This document shows, in pieces, positions 1-6,151 of a stretch of 9,685 nt of DNA. The stretch spans positions 1 through 9,685 of the forward strand of contig JBDSTZ010000508.1 in assembly GCA_039927975.1 (NCBI GenBank). Reading direction: 5' to 3'. The notes under the pieces are model-generated. The model saw only the letters and a program-made list of their open reading frames with translations, made no database searches and had not been told where the DNA came from. The stretch is from JBDSTZ01 sp039927975. Its GTDB lineage: Bacteria > Pseudomonadota > Gammaproteobacteria > Burkholderiales > Burkholderiaceae_D. Each line of letters starts with the position of its first letter. Within the stretch, counting starts at the first letter, position 1. The position numbers and the translations under genes are program-made.

Positions 1-207
1 CGGTCCGACCGACTGGGTCATGCTCGAACCGAACAGGGTGTAGAGAATGGGCGGCAGGATGCTGGCGTACAGGCCGGCCACCGGCGGCAGGCCGGCCACC
101 AGCGCGTAGGCCATGCCCTGCGGAATCATCATCATCGCCACCACCAGTCCGGCGCTGATGTCGCCGGCCAGCAGCGCGCGTCGGTACTGCCTAAGCCATT
201 GCAGCAT
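1..207 (-). CDS. SulP-family anion transporter, N-terminal fragment (runs off the left edge)
   Basis: The reverse strand from an ATG at 207 stays open to position 1, giving 69 residues. They start MLQWLRQYRRALLAGDISAG and contain the SulP signature of the first membrane helices: a GLVVAMMMIPQGMAYALVAGL stretch split over residues 20-40, then PPVAGLYASILPP and FGSSMTQSVGP. The IPQ-MAYAL-AGLPP-GLYAS pattern is the conserved first transmembrane region of SulP (SLC26-like) transporters, which carry sulfate, bicarbonate or other anions across the inner membrane. The substrate cannot be told from this fragment, and the rest of the transporter and any STAS domain lie outside the window. The start fits the family because the conserved part begins about 15 residues in. 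No good Shine-Dalgarno site is visible, only a G-run about 5 bases upstream. It lies downstream of the diguanylate cyclase on the same strand, separated by about 200 bp that contain a large palindrome, so co-transcription is doubtful. Confidence 0.88.
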   Translation of the reverse strand, partial: MLQWLRQYRRALLAGDISAGLVVAMMMIPQGMAYALVAGLPPVAGLYASILPPILYTLFGSSMTQSVGP

Positions 208-250
208 GGCGCCCCCGGGTGGCGGACGTGGACGTGGTGCGACGCCCCAC

Positions 251-416
251 CCTAGTGTCCTGAGTTGCAGATTCGTTGAATAAATATGGAGAGAATCGCC
301 CTGATACTGCGTCACAAAATGCTCGCAAGGCCTCGGCCTTGCTGTGCTTTGTTCCTTGTCTCAAGGCGATTTCTCCACATTTATTGTTCAACGAACTAGC
401 AACTCACGACACTAGG
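251..416. repeat. 166-bp imperfect palindromic element (MITE- or BIME-like)
   Basis: The two ends are inverted copies: CCTAGTGTC at 251-259 and GACACTAGG at 408-416. Most of the 82-bp arms match after a few small gaps. For example, TGAGTTGC and TTCGTTGAA near the left end return inverted as TTCAACGAA and GCAACTCA on the right. The exact centre is a perfect palindrome, GCAAGGCC (325-332), TC, GGCCTTGC (335-342), so the whole element is symmetric about 333.5. Transcribed RNA could fold into one long hairpin. Both strands carry short open frames that are similar to each other because of the symmetry; I do not regard them as genes. The outer CTAG at both ends would fit insertion at a TA target, as IS630-type elements do, but no transposase is present. 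It lies between the diguanylate cyclase and sulP and could act as a terminator or attenuator between them. The repeat structure is certain; its nature is inferred. Confidence 0.85.
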
Positions 417-1875
417 ACATCGCCAGTTCAACGCAGTTGCGCCCTGCCCGCTTGGCGCGCGCCAGCGCGGCGTCGACCCGCCGGGTCAGGCCGTCGCCGC
501 TTTCCTGCCCGTTCAGCTGGGCCACGCCGAGGCTGATCGTCACGTGGTCGCAGCCGGGAATATCGGTGCCGGCGATCGCCATGCGGATCTTCTCGGCGAT
601 CTTCAAGCCGTCGATCGCGCTGGTGTGCGGGGCGATGATCTGGAACTCTTCGCCGCCGGCGCGCACCAGGATGTCGCTCGAGCGCAGCGCCGCCTGGGCC
701 GCCTCGGCAACGGTGCGCAGCACCAGGTCGCCGACCGGATGGCCGTAGCGCTCGTTGACCTGGCGGAAGTGGTCGATGTCGAAGGCGATCAGCGCCAGCG
801 GATGCTGGTAGCGCCGCGCGCGCTTCATTTCCTGTTCGAGCAGCGCTTCGCCGCGCCGGCGGTTGGCCACCCCGGTCAGCGCGTCGATGGTCGACAGGCT
901 GGTCATGCGCATGAGCAGTTGCTCGCCCTCGCGCGTCATCTCGGCCAGGCGCATGCCCACCCCGGCCAGTTGCGCCAGGTCGGCCAGCGAGGCCAGTTCA
1001 TCGCGCGAAAAATGCCGGTGACGGTCGAACATCAGGCACACCGCGCCGCTCGGCGCGCCGTGGCCGCTGGCCGGAATCGGTAAACCCAGCACCATCTGCA
1101 CGCCCTTTTCGCGCAGCGCGATCGCCAGTTCGGGCTCGCCCGATTTCTCCGGCGCGTCGAGGTAGGCCATGTCGCCGCTCATCGACGCCAGCAAGCCGGG
1201 GAAGGCGTGCCGCAGCGGCAGTTGCAGCAGCTGGTCGGCGCGGCCGAGCAGCTCGGCCAATTTGACGCGAACGCTCGCGTGTTCGGCCTCGATCTGCAGG
1301 TCGCCCAGCTCCTTGAGGTGCAGCAGCGAGGCGTGCACCACGCCCGGCCAGGCGCACAGGGCTTCGCACATTTGTTCGGCCAGCAGGCGCAGATCGTGGG
1401 CGTCGTCGAGGGTGCGCTGCATACGCGACTGCACCGCCAGCATCGCGCGCAGCTGCGCCGCGCTGGCCTCGCTGGCCGCGGCGCCGGCACGCGCCAGCTG
1501 GGCCGCCACCGCCGCTTTCAGATCGGCTTCGACCAGCGGACCGAGCACGTAATCGATTGCGCGCGTGGTCGTCAAGGCCGGCAGCCAGGACGCGCTGCCG
1601 AAGGGGCAGATCAGCAGAATCGGCGCGTCGCCGCGCAGCGCGATCAAGGCGTTCAGGCTGGCCAGCTCGATGCTGCGCTCGAAGCGTTCGAGATCGACGA
1701 TCAGCAGGTCGATGCGCTGATTGGCCAGCAGTTCGGAGGCTTGCTCGACGCCGTCGGCGACGAACAGGCGCTCGAATTGCGCGCCGCAGGCGTTCTGGAA
1801 ATCGACGCGCCGCTGGCCTACCGGATTGAGAAACAATCCGACGCTGTTTGGCTCGCCGCCGGTCTGATGAAGCAT
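412..1875 (-). CDS. Diguanylate cyclase with degenerate receiver, GAF-like region and GGEEF domain
   Basis: This 487-residue cytoplasmic protein would make cyclic di-GMP from two GTP. The C-terminal GGDEF domain (about 328-487) is complete: DALTGVANRR at 331-340, the metal-binding DIDHF at 366-370, GHPVGD at 379-383 region, and the active-site GGEEF at 407-411. An inhibitory I-site RSSD (398-401) sits five residues before it, so product inhibition is likely. Residues about 10-120 look like a receiver domain with D61 at the phospho-acceptor position (LLIVD). However, the N-terminal acidic pair is missing and the usual Lys-Pro near the end is Gly-Pro (112-113), so it is probably not phosphorylated normally. 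Residues about 155-310 look like a GAF sensor, joined by an Ala-rich, helix-prone linker. No membrane segment is seen. The start is supported by GAGGAG at 1881-1886. The stop codon TAG (412-414) lies inside the end of the adjoining palindromic element. It is transcribed divergently from the SDR gene. Confidence 0.93.
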   Translation of the reverse strand: MLHQTGGEPNSVGLFLNPVGQRRVDFQNACGAQFERLFVADGVEQASELLANQRIDLLIVDLERFERSIELASLNALIALRGDAPILLICPFGSASWLPALTTTRAIDYVLGPLVEADLKAAVAAQLARAGAAASEASAAQLRAMLAVQSRMQRTLDDAHDLRLLAEQMCEALCAWPGVVHASLLHLKELGDLQIEAEHASVRVKLAELLGRADQLLQLPLRHAFPGLLASMSGDMAYLDAPEKSGEPELAIALREKGVQMVLGLPIPASGHGAPSGAVCLMFDRHRHFSRDELASLADLAQLAGVGMRLAEMTREGEQLLMRMTSLSTIDALTGVANRRRGEALLEQEMKRARRYQHPLALIAFDIDHFRQVNERYGHPVGDLVLRTVAEAAQAALRSSDILVRAGGEEFQIIAPHTSAIDGLKIAEKIRMAIAGTDIPGCDHVTISLGVAQLNGQESGDGLTRRVDAALARAKRAGRNCVELAMS

Positions 1876-2036
1876 AGGGTCTCCTCGATAAAGCTATTCT
1901 TTCTGCTCCACGTAGTTTGCCACAAAGCACATTTTGTGTGCGGACCAAATGCGCGTGTGTGTGTGTCGCCGCACGGAGCGCGCCACGTCGCACGCCGATA
2001 CTGGTTTGGTGCGATGTACAAGCTAAGGGGAGAACC
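1876..2036. promoter_or_regulatory. Divergent promoter region with an 18-bp inverted repeat
   Basis: This 161-bp gap separates the divergently transcribed diguanylate cyclase and SDR genes and must hold both promoters. It contains the dyad CACAAAGCACATTTTGTG at 1921-1938, with 6-bp perfect arms and a 6-bp spacer, of the size expected for a dimeric regulator. A run of six GT units lies at 1955-1966. AGGGGAG at about 2026-2032 is the ribosome site for the SDR gene. I could not identify convincing -35/-10 pairs on either strand. The operator role of the dyad is inferred only from its symmetry and position. Confidence 0.4.
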
Positions 2037-3005
2037 ATGGCCATTCAGGACGATGTAGCAGAAAAGCAAAAGGCAATTCAAAGCCGCCAGGACCAGCGCG
2101 ACGCTTCCGAGCAGCGCGCCGAAAGCCGCGATCCGGTGCAGACCGACGCCATCGAACGGCCGGCGCCGCCGCTGCCGAACCAGCACTTGAGCAAGCCTGG
2201 CAACGAGTCGGAAATGCAGCTGCGGCCGCAGTTCATGGCCGAGCATTACAAGGGCAGCGGCAAGCTGCAGGGCCAGGTCGCCATCGTGACGGGCGGCGAT
2301 TCGGGCATCGGCCGCGCGGTCGCGGTGCTGTTCGCGCGTGAAGGCGCCAACGTCGCCATCATGTATTTGAACGAACACGAGGACGCCGCCGAGACCCAGC
2401 GCTGCGTCGAAGCCGAAGGCCAGCGCTGCGTGACCATCGCCGGCGACGTCAAGGACATGGACTTCTGCCAGGAGGCGGTCGACAAGGTGGTGGCGCAATG
2501 GGGCCGGCTCGACGTACTGGTCAACAATGCGGCCTTCCAGGAGCACGCCAACTCGCTGCTCGACCTCACCGAAGAGCGCTTCGACGAAACCATGCGCACC
2601 AATATCTACGGCTACTTCCACATGGCCAAGGCGGTGCTGCCCTACCTCAAGCGCGGCGCAGCCATCATCAACACCGGTTCGGTGACGGGGCTCAAGGGTT
2701 CCAAGCAGTTGCTCGACTACTCGGCCACCAAGGGCGCCATCCACGCCTTCACCATGTCGCTGGCGGCCAACCTGATCGACAAGGGCATCCGCGTCAACGC
2801 CATCGCGCCGGGCCCGGTCTGGACCCCGCTCAACCCGGCCGACCAGGCGCCCGACAAGATCGTCGAATTCGGCGGCGACACCACCATGCATCGTCCGGCC
2901 CAGCCGGAAGAACTGTCGCCGGCGTATGTGTTCCTCGCGTCGTCGATCTGTTCGAGCTACATCACCGGCATCGTCCTGCCGGTGACCGGCACGGTGGGCG
3001 AATAG
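2037..3005 (+). CDS. Short-chain dehydrogenase/reductase, YghA / general stress protein 39 type
   Basis: This 322-residue protein is a classical-fold NAD(P)(H)-dependent oxidoreductase. The cofactor motif TGGDSGIG is at 85-92, NNAA at 163-166, and the catalytic tetrad is N189, S215 (INTGSVTG), Y228 and K232 (YSATK). PG at 258-259 follows in the usual place. It has an N-terminal extension of about 75 residues, polar and charged at first, then PLPNQHLSKPGNE and a GSGKLQGQ lead-in. This extension is typical of the subgroup containing E. coli YghA and B. subtilis YdaD (GSP39), whose members are linked to stress or aldehyde/alcohol metabolism. The exact substrate is unknown. I chose the ATG at 2037 because AGGGGAG lies 4-5 bases upstream; the frame is open further upstream but without family similarity. 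The ku gene starts 31 bp downstream on the same strand, so the two are probably co-transcribed. Confidence 0.93.
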   Translation: MAIQDDVAEKQKAIQSRQDQRDASEQRAESRDPVQTDAIERPAPPLPNQHLSKPGNESEMQLRPQFMAEHYKGSGKLQGQVAIVTGGDSGIGRAVAVLFAREGANVAIMYLNEHEDAAETQRCVEAEGQRCVTIAGDVKDMDFCQEAVDKVVAQWGRLDVLVNNAAFQEHANSLLDLTEERFDETMRTNIYGYFHMAKAVLPYLKRGAAIINTGSVTGLKGSKQLLDYSATKGAIHAFTMSLAANLIDKGIRVNAIAPGPVWTPLNPADQAPDKIVEFGGDTTMHRPAQPEELSPAYVFLASSICSSYITGIVLPVTGTVGE

Positions 3006-3036
3006 CCGGCGCCGCGCACAGCGAAAGGAAACGTCC

Positions 3037-4077
3037 ATGGCACGCAGCATGTGGAAAGGCGCCATCAGCTTCGGGCTGGTGCACATTCCGGTTGAAATGT
3101 ACCCGGCGGTGCGCGAGCACGGGCTGGACCTGACCATGCTCGACCGGCGCGATTTCTCGCCGGTCGGCTTCAAGCGCTACAACAAGGGAAACGACAAGGA
3201 AGTGACCTGGGACGACATCGTCAAGGGTTACGAATACACCGACGGCGAATACGTGGTGCTGTCCGAGGAAGACCTCCGGCGCGCCAATCCGGAAGCGACG
3301 CAAACGATCGACATCCTCGCCTTTGTCGACGCCGAGGACGTGCCGCTGCTGTATTACGAGCAGCCCTACTACCTGGCGCCGGGCAAAGGCGGCGACAAGG
3401 TCTACGCCCTGCTGCGCGAGACGCTGCGCAAGGCCGGCAAGATCGGCGTGGCCACCGTCGTCATCCGGGTCAAGCAGCACCTGGCCGCGCTGGTGTGCGT
3501 GGGCGACACCATCGTCCTCAACACCCTGCGCTTTAGCGACGAAATCCGCGAGACCGATGAATTGAAAATCCCGGCGCCGAACGCCAAGAACGCGGTCATC
3601 TCGGACAAGGAACTGAAAATGGCGATGGCGCTCGTCGAGGGCATGAGCGAGGAATGGAAGCCTGACCAGTACCACGACACCTATCGCGAAGATATCCTGG
3701 CGCTGGTCGAAAAGAAGATCAAGGCCAAGGAAACCAAGACCATCACCATGTCGGGACCTGAGAAGGAACGCGCCAAGTCGAGCAATGTGATCGACCTGGT
3801 GTCGCTGCTCCAGCAAAGCATCGGCAAGAAGCCGGGCAAGGCGGCGCCCGCCGAGGAGGACGACGACGAGGACCCGCCGCCACGCAAGTCGCGCAAGCCC
3901 GAGGCGGCCAACGACGAGGACGACGAAGCGGTGGCCAAGACGGCGCCGCGCAAGACTGCCGCCAAGAGTGCGTCGCGCACGGCCGCCAGCGCCGCCGCCA
4001 AGCCGAAAAAGGCCGCAGCGACCAAAGCCGCCGCGCCCGCGAAGGCCGCACCCGCCCGTCGCAAGAAGGCCGCCTGA
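3037..4077 (+). CDS. ku: Non-homologous end-joining protein Ku
   Basis: This 346-residue bacterial Ku is expected to form a homodimeric ring that binds double-strand DNA ends and recruits LigD. It begins MARSMWKGAISFGLVHIPVE, the standard start of the family, with AAAGGA (3024-3029) as ribosome site. The Ku core spans about 1-250. The conserved NVIDLVSLLQQSI helix at 250-262 corresponds to the minimal C-terminal region that contacts LigD in characterised homologues. After it comes an extended tail (about 263-346) that is not typical of the shortest Ku proteins: two acidic blocks (EEDDDED 273-279, NDEDDE 292-297), then a Lys/Ala/Pro-rich basic end resembling histone H1 tails and likely to bind DNA. 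The only cysteine is C154, so the CxxC zinc site present in some Ku proteins is absent. It lies 31 bp after the SDR gene and 14 bp before a small membrane protein gene, and is convergent with ligD. Confidence 0.97.
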   Translation: MARSMWKGAISFGLVHIPVEMYPAVREHGLDLTMLDRRDFSPVGFKRYNKGNDKEVTWDDIVKGYEYTDGEYVVLSEEDLRRANPEATQTIDILAFVDAEDVPLLYYEQPYYLAPGKGGDKVYALLRETLRKAGKIGVATVVIRVKQHLAALVCVGDTIVLNTLRFSDEIRETDELKIPAPNAKNAVISDKELKMAMALVEGMSEEWKPDQYHDTYREDILALVEKKIKAKETKTITMSGPEKERAKSSNVIDLVSLLQQSIGKKPGKAAPAEEDDDEDPPPRKSRKPEAANDEDDEAVAKTAPRKTAAKSASRTAASAAAKPKKAAATKAAAPAKAAPARRKKAA

Positions 4078-4091
4078 GCGCCGAGCAAAGC

Positions 4092-4349
4092 ATGGATGAT
4101 TACCTCGACATGGTCCAGTGGCCGGCCATGGTGGTGACGCTGTACGCGTCCTACCTGCTCGGCTCGAAACGCGCCGACCGCCGCATCTTCGGCTTTTGCA
4201 TGTTCATACTTAGTAATGTGCTGTGGATCGTGTGGGGCTGGCACGACAGCGCGTGGGCCTTGATCGCGCTGCAAACCGGGCTGCTGGCGATGAATATTCG
4301 CGGCATCGTCAAGAACGAGGATGCGGTCAAGGGCAAGGCCAATACCTAG
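4092..4349 (+). CDS. Small three-helix membrane protein, possibly SemiSWEET/PnuC-like; function unknown
   Basis: This gene encodes 85 residues starting MDDYLDMVQWPAMVV. Three hydrophobic segments are visible: about 9-24 (WPAMVVTLYASYLLG), 32-50 (IFGFCMFILSNVLWIVWGW) and 53-72 (SAWALIALQTGLLAMNIRGI). A basic KRADRR loop separates the first two, and the C-terminal tail is polar. Three helices with an NVLWIVWG turn and a later MN pair recall SemiSWEET sugar transporters or half of a PnuC-type carrier, but the match is only in general pattern and the PQ motif is absent. Frame, start and helix pattern are clear; the function is not. It begins 14 bp after ku and is probably translated from the same mRNA, since no strong ribosome site of its own is visible. 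Its stop codon is formed by a variant unit of the hexamer repeat that follows. Confidence 0.8.
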   Translation: MDDYLDMVQWPAMVVTLYASYLLGSKRADRRIFGFCMFILSNVLWIVWGWHDSAWALIALQTGLLAMNIRGIVKNEDAVKGKANT

Positions 4350-4370
4350 ACCTGGACCTGGACCTGGACC
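4344..4370. repeat. Short hexanucleotide tandem repeat ACCTGG
   Basis: One variant unit (ACCTAG, 4344-4349) is followed by three perfect ACCTGG units (4350-4367) and a partial ACC. The TAG of the variant unit is the stop codon of the small membrane protein gene. Without that single base difference, translation would continue through Thr-Trp repeats to a TGA at 4380-4382. Confidence 0.85.
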
Positions 4371-4403
4371 AATCGCGGCTGATGTCTCGCCGCGCCGAGC
4401 AGG

Positions 4404-4409
4404 TACAAT
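4404..4409 (+). promoter_or_regulatory. Possible -10 box for the MBL-fold gene
   Basis: TACAAT, five of six matches to the sigma-70 -10 consensus, lies in the 93-bp gap 34 bases before the MBL-fold gene. No good -35 element is seen about 17 bases upstream; CTGATG at 4379-4384 is weak and too far away. The gene may therefore have its own promoter in addition to read-through from ku. Confidence 0.35.
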
Positions 4410-4442
4410 CGGCCTCGCTTATCGAGAACTCCGCCCGCCATC

Positions 4443-5804
4443 ATGCCGATCACCATTTCAAGGATACTCCACGCCGGCTACGTCTTCGCCTGCGACGACA
4501 CGCGCATTGCCTTCGATCCGATCGTGGAAAATCCTTTCAGCCGAAACTGCCACGCCTTTCCGGACGTCCGCTTCGAGCACGATCAGATTCGCGGGATGAA
4601 GTTTGACGCAGTGTTCATCTCGCATTTTCACGACGACCACTGCTCGCTCGACAGCCTCGATTATCTCGACCGCGCCACGCCCATTTATATGTACTGCCAG
4701 TTCGACGAGTTGTTCGACATGGTGGGCGCGCTGGGGTTCGCACGCGTGCATCGCTTGCGGGTGGACGAGCCGGTCGACGTCGGCGCATTCCGGGTGACGC
4801 CGCGCGAGGCGATGGACACGGATGTCGATTCGCTGTTTCAGATCCAGGCCGGCGGCCTCAATGTACTTAACGTGGTCGACGCATGGATCGACACGCCGAC
4901 GTTGGACCTGCTGGCCCGTTACGCGCCCTGGGATATGGTGCTGTGGCCCTTCCAGACCATGCGCGAAACCGATGTACTTTCGCCCTCGCGCGCCGAGACG
5001 GCGCCTTCACACCTGCCCGAGGAATGGATCGAACAGCTGCAAGCCCTGCGGCCGCGCTTTGTGGTGCCGAGCTCCTGCCAGTTCCAGCAGGAGCCATGGT
5101 CCTGGTACAACCAGGCGCTCTTCCCGGTGACGTACAAGCAGTTTGAAACGGAAGTCTCGGCGGCGCTGCCCGCCGCGCAGGTGGTGCGGCTCAATCCCTC
5201 GGTGTCGGTGGTGCTGGACAAGGACTCGCTGCGCCCCGCCGCGCCGCTGTCGTGGGTGGTGCCGGTCGGCCAGCAGGATGTCGACTACGGCTACCGGCCG
5301 ACGCTGGCGGCCCCGCGCACCGCCGATATCGCGCGCAAGTTCGCGCCCTTGTCGGCGGCGCAGACGCGCCTGGTGATGAACTACTGCGGCGCAGGCTTGC
5401 TGGAAAAATATCGCGCCATGGAGCTGCCCGAGGATAGCTATTTCGAGCAGCCGCGCAACTGGCGCCTGACCGTGCATGACCATACCGGCGCGGTCACAGA
5501 ATTTCGTTATCGGATCGCGGGGGACCGCATCGACCCGCTGGACGACACCGAGGCCCCGCTCGGATGGACCACTGAACTGCCGATCGCCAAGCTGTACGCG
5601 GCGCTCGCGCTGGGTGAATCGCTTACCTCGATGTACATGCGCATCAACGACACGCGCTTCGACGCGGCCACCGAAGCGGACCTCGAATACGCCGATATCG
5701 TCGACGATCCTCTGATCCGCTGCCTGTTCAACGATGCCTTCGGCGCCTACCAGGCGGCGCAGCTGCGGCGCCTGCTCGCGCGCGAGGCCGGAGACCCGGC
5801 ATGA
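4443..5804 (+). CDS. Metallo-beta-lactamase-fold hydrolase with a distinctive C-terminal domain
   Basis: This gene encodes 453 residues. The N-terminal half is an MBL fold: the metal-binding HFHDDH motif is at 61-66 (HxHxDH), preceded by a strand ending FDAVFIS, and D146 in LNVVDAWID is a candidate third-site ligand. The general arrangement recalls the UlaG / CMP-sialate-hydroxylase-like branch. It does not look like a beta-CASP nuclease (SNM1/Artemis), because no such insert is recognisable. Residues about 290-453 form a second region that I cannot assign, with YRIAGDRI, ELPIAKLYAALALGESLTSM and a C-terminal Arg-rich helix. The substrate is unknown; a role in end joining is suggested only by position between ku and ligD. 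No signal peptide or membrane helix is seen, so it is probably cytoplasmic. The ATG at 4443 is followed at once by the family-like ITISRILHAGY, but the ribosome site is poor. The stop lies 6 bp from the convergent small gene. Confidence 0.88.
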   Translation: MPITISRILHAGYVFACDDTRIAFDPIVENPFSRNCHAFPDVRFEHDQIRGMKFDAVFISHFHDDHCSLDSLDYLDRATPIYMYCQFDELFDMVGALGFARVHRLRVDEPVDVGAFRVTPREAMDTDVDSLFQIQAGGLNVLNVVDAWIDTPTLDLLARYAPWDMVLWPFQTMRETDVLSPSRAETAPSHLPEEWIEQLQALRPRFVVPSSCQFQQEPWSWYNQALFPVTYKQFETEVSAALPAAQVVRLNPSVSVVLDKDSLRPAAPLSWVVPVGQQDVDYGYRPTLAAPRTADIARKFAPLSAAQTRLVMNYCGAGLLEKYRAMELPEDSYFEQPRNWRLTVHDHTGAVTEFRYRIAGDRIDPLDDTEAPLGWTTELPIAKLYAALALGESLTSMYMRINDTRFDAATEADLEYADIVDDPLIRCLFNDAFGAYQAAQLRRLLAREAGDPA

Positions 5805-5810
5805 CAAGCC

Positions 5811-5981
5811 TCATTTGGATTTTGCCGGCTTGTCCTTGGTTTCCCCGTGTTCCGCACGTTGCTTGTTGACGATGCGGGCCGCGACTTCTTCCTCGCGGCC
5901 GGGGTAGCGGCCTTCCTTCTTGAATTTGCTTTCGATTTCCTTGTACTCGCGCTCGCGCTTTGGGCTGGCTCCGGTTGGCAT
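5811..5981 (-). CDS. Small basic conserved protein, 56 aa (of the type often labelled plasmid stabilization protein)
   Basis: On the reverse strand from ATG at 5981 to TGA at 5811-5813 there is a 56-residue frame. It starts MPTGASPKREREYKEIESKF and continues with KKEGRYPGREEEVAARI, VNKQRAEHGETKDKPAKSK. A strong ribosome site AAGGAG (5988-5993) lies 6-7 bases upstream. The pattern K-RERE-Y, then EVAARIVNKQRA-HGETK, matches a family of small, highly charged proteins common in proteobacteria and often named plasmid stabilization protein without functional proof. The protein has no cysteine and is predicted to be soluble and helical. Its length makes it easy to miss in automatic gene calling. It is convergent with the MBL-fold gene (6-bp gap) and lies downstream of ligD on the same strand, 170 bp from ligD's stop codon. 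Possible roles in stress or DNA binding are guesses. I am confident it is real from the ribosome site and family pattern. Confidence 0.82.
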   Translation of the reverse strand: MPTGASPKREREYKEIESKFKKEGRYPGREEEVAARIVNKQRAEHGETKDKPAKSK

Positions 5982-6151
5982 GGCGATCTCCTTGGCTCAA
6001 AACCCCAGTTTAGGCAGGCCGCCGCGCGATTTCCGTGGCATGACGCACATTTGGAACAATTAATGCCGCATCGGTCACTTGAGGCATCGGCCCGGCTATT
6101 GCATGGTCACTGGCTTCATTCAATAGGGAGCGCATTGCGCCCATCCACACG

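Noticed and set aside
191..391. 66-aa reverse frame and an 86-aa forward frame across the palindromic element
   Set aside because: Both frames come from the two arms of the same palindrome and resemble each other for that reason. The reverse frame runs out of frame into the sulP start, and there is no ribosome site.
1818..3173. 451-aa reverse frame across the cyclase start, the promoter gap and the SDR gene
   Set aside because: It overlaps two well-supported genes and the promoter region, with no family features; shadow frame.
6125..6143. Hairpin around GCGC-ATT-GCGC after the ligD stop, as a ligD terminator
   Set aside because: The stem has a bulge and no T-run follows it on the reverse strand.
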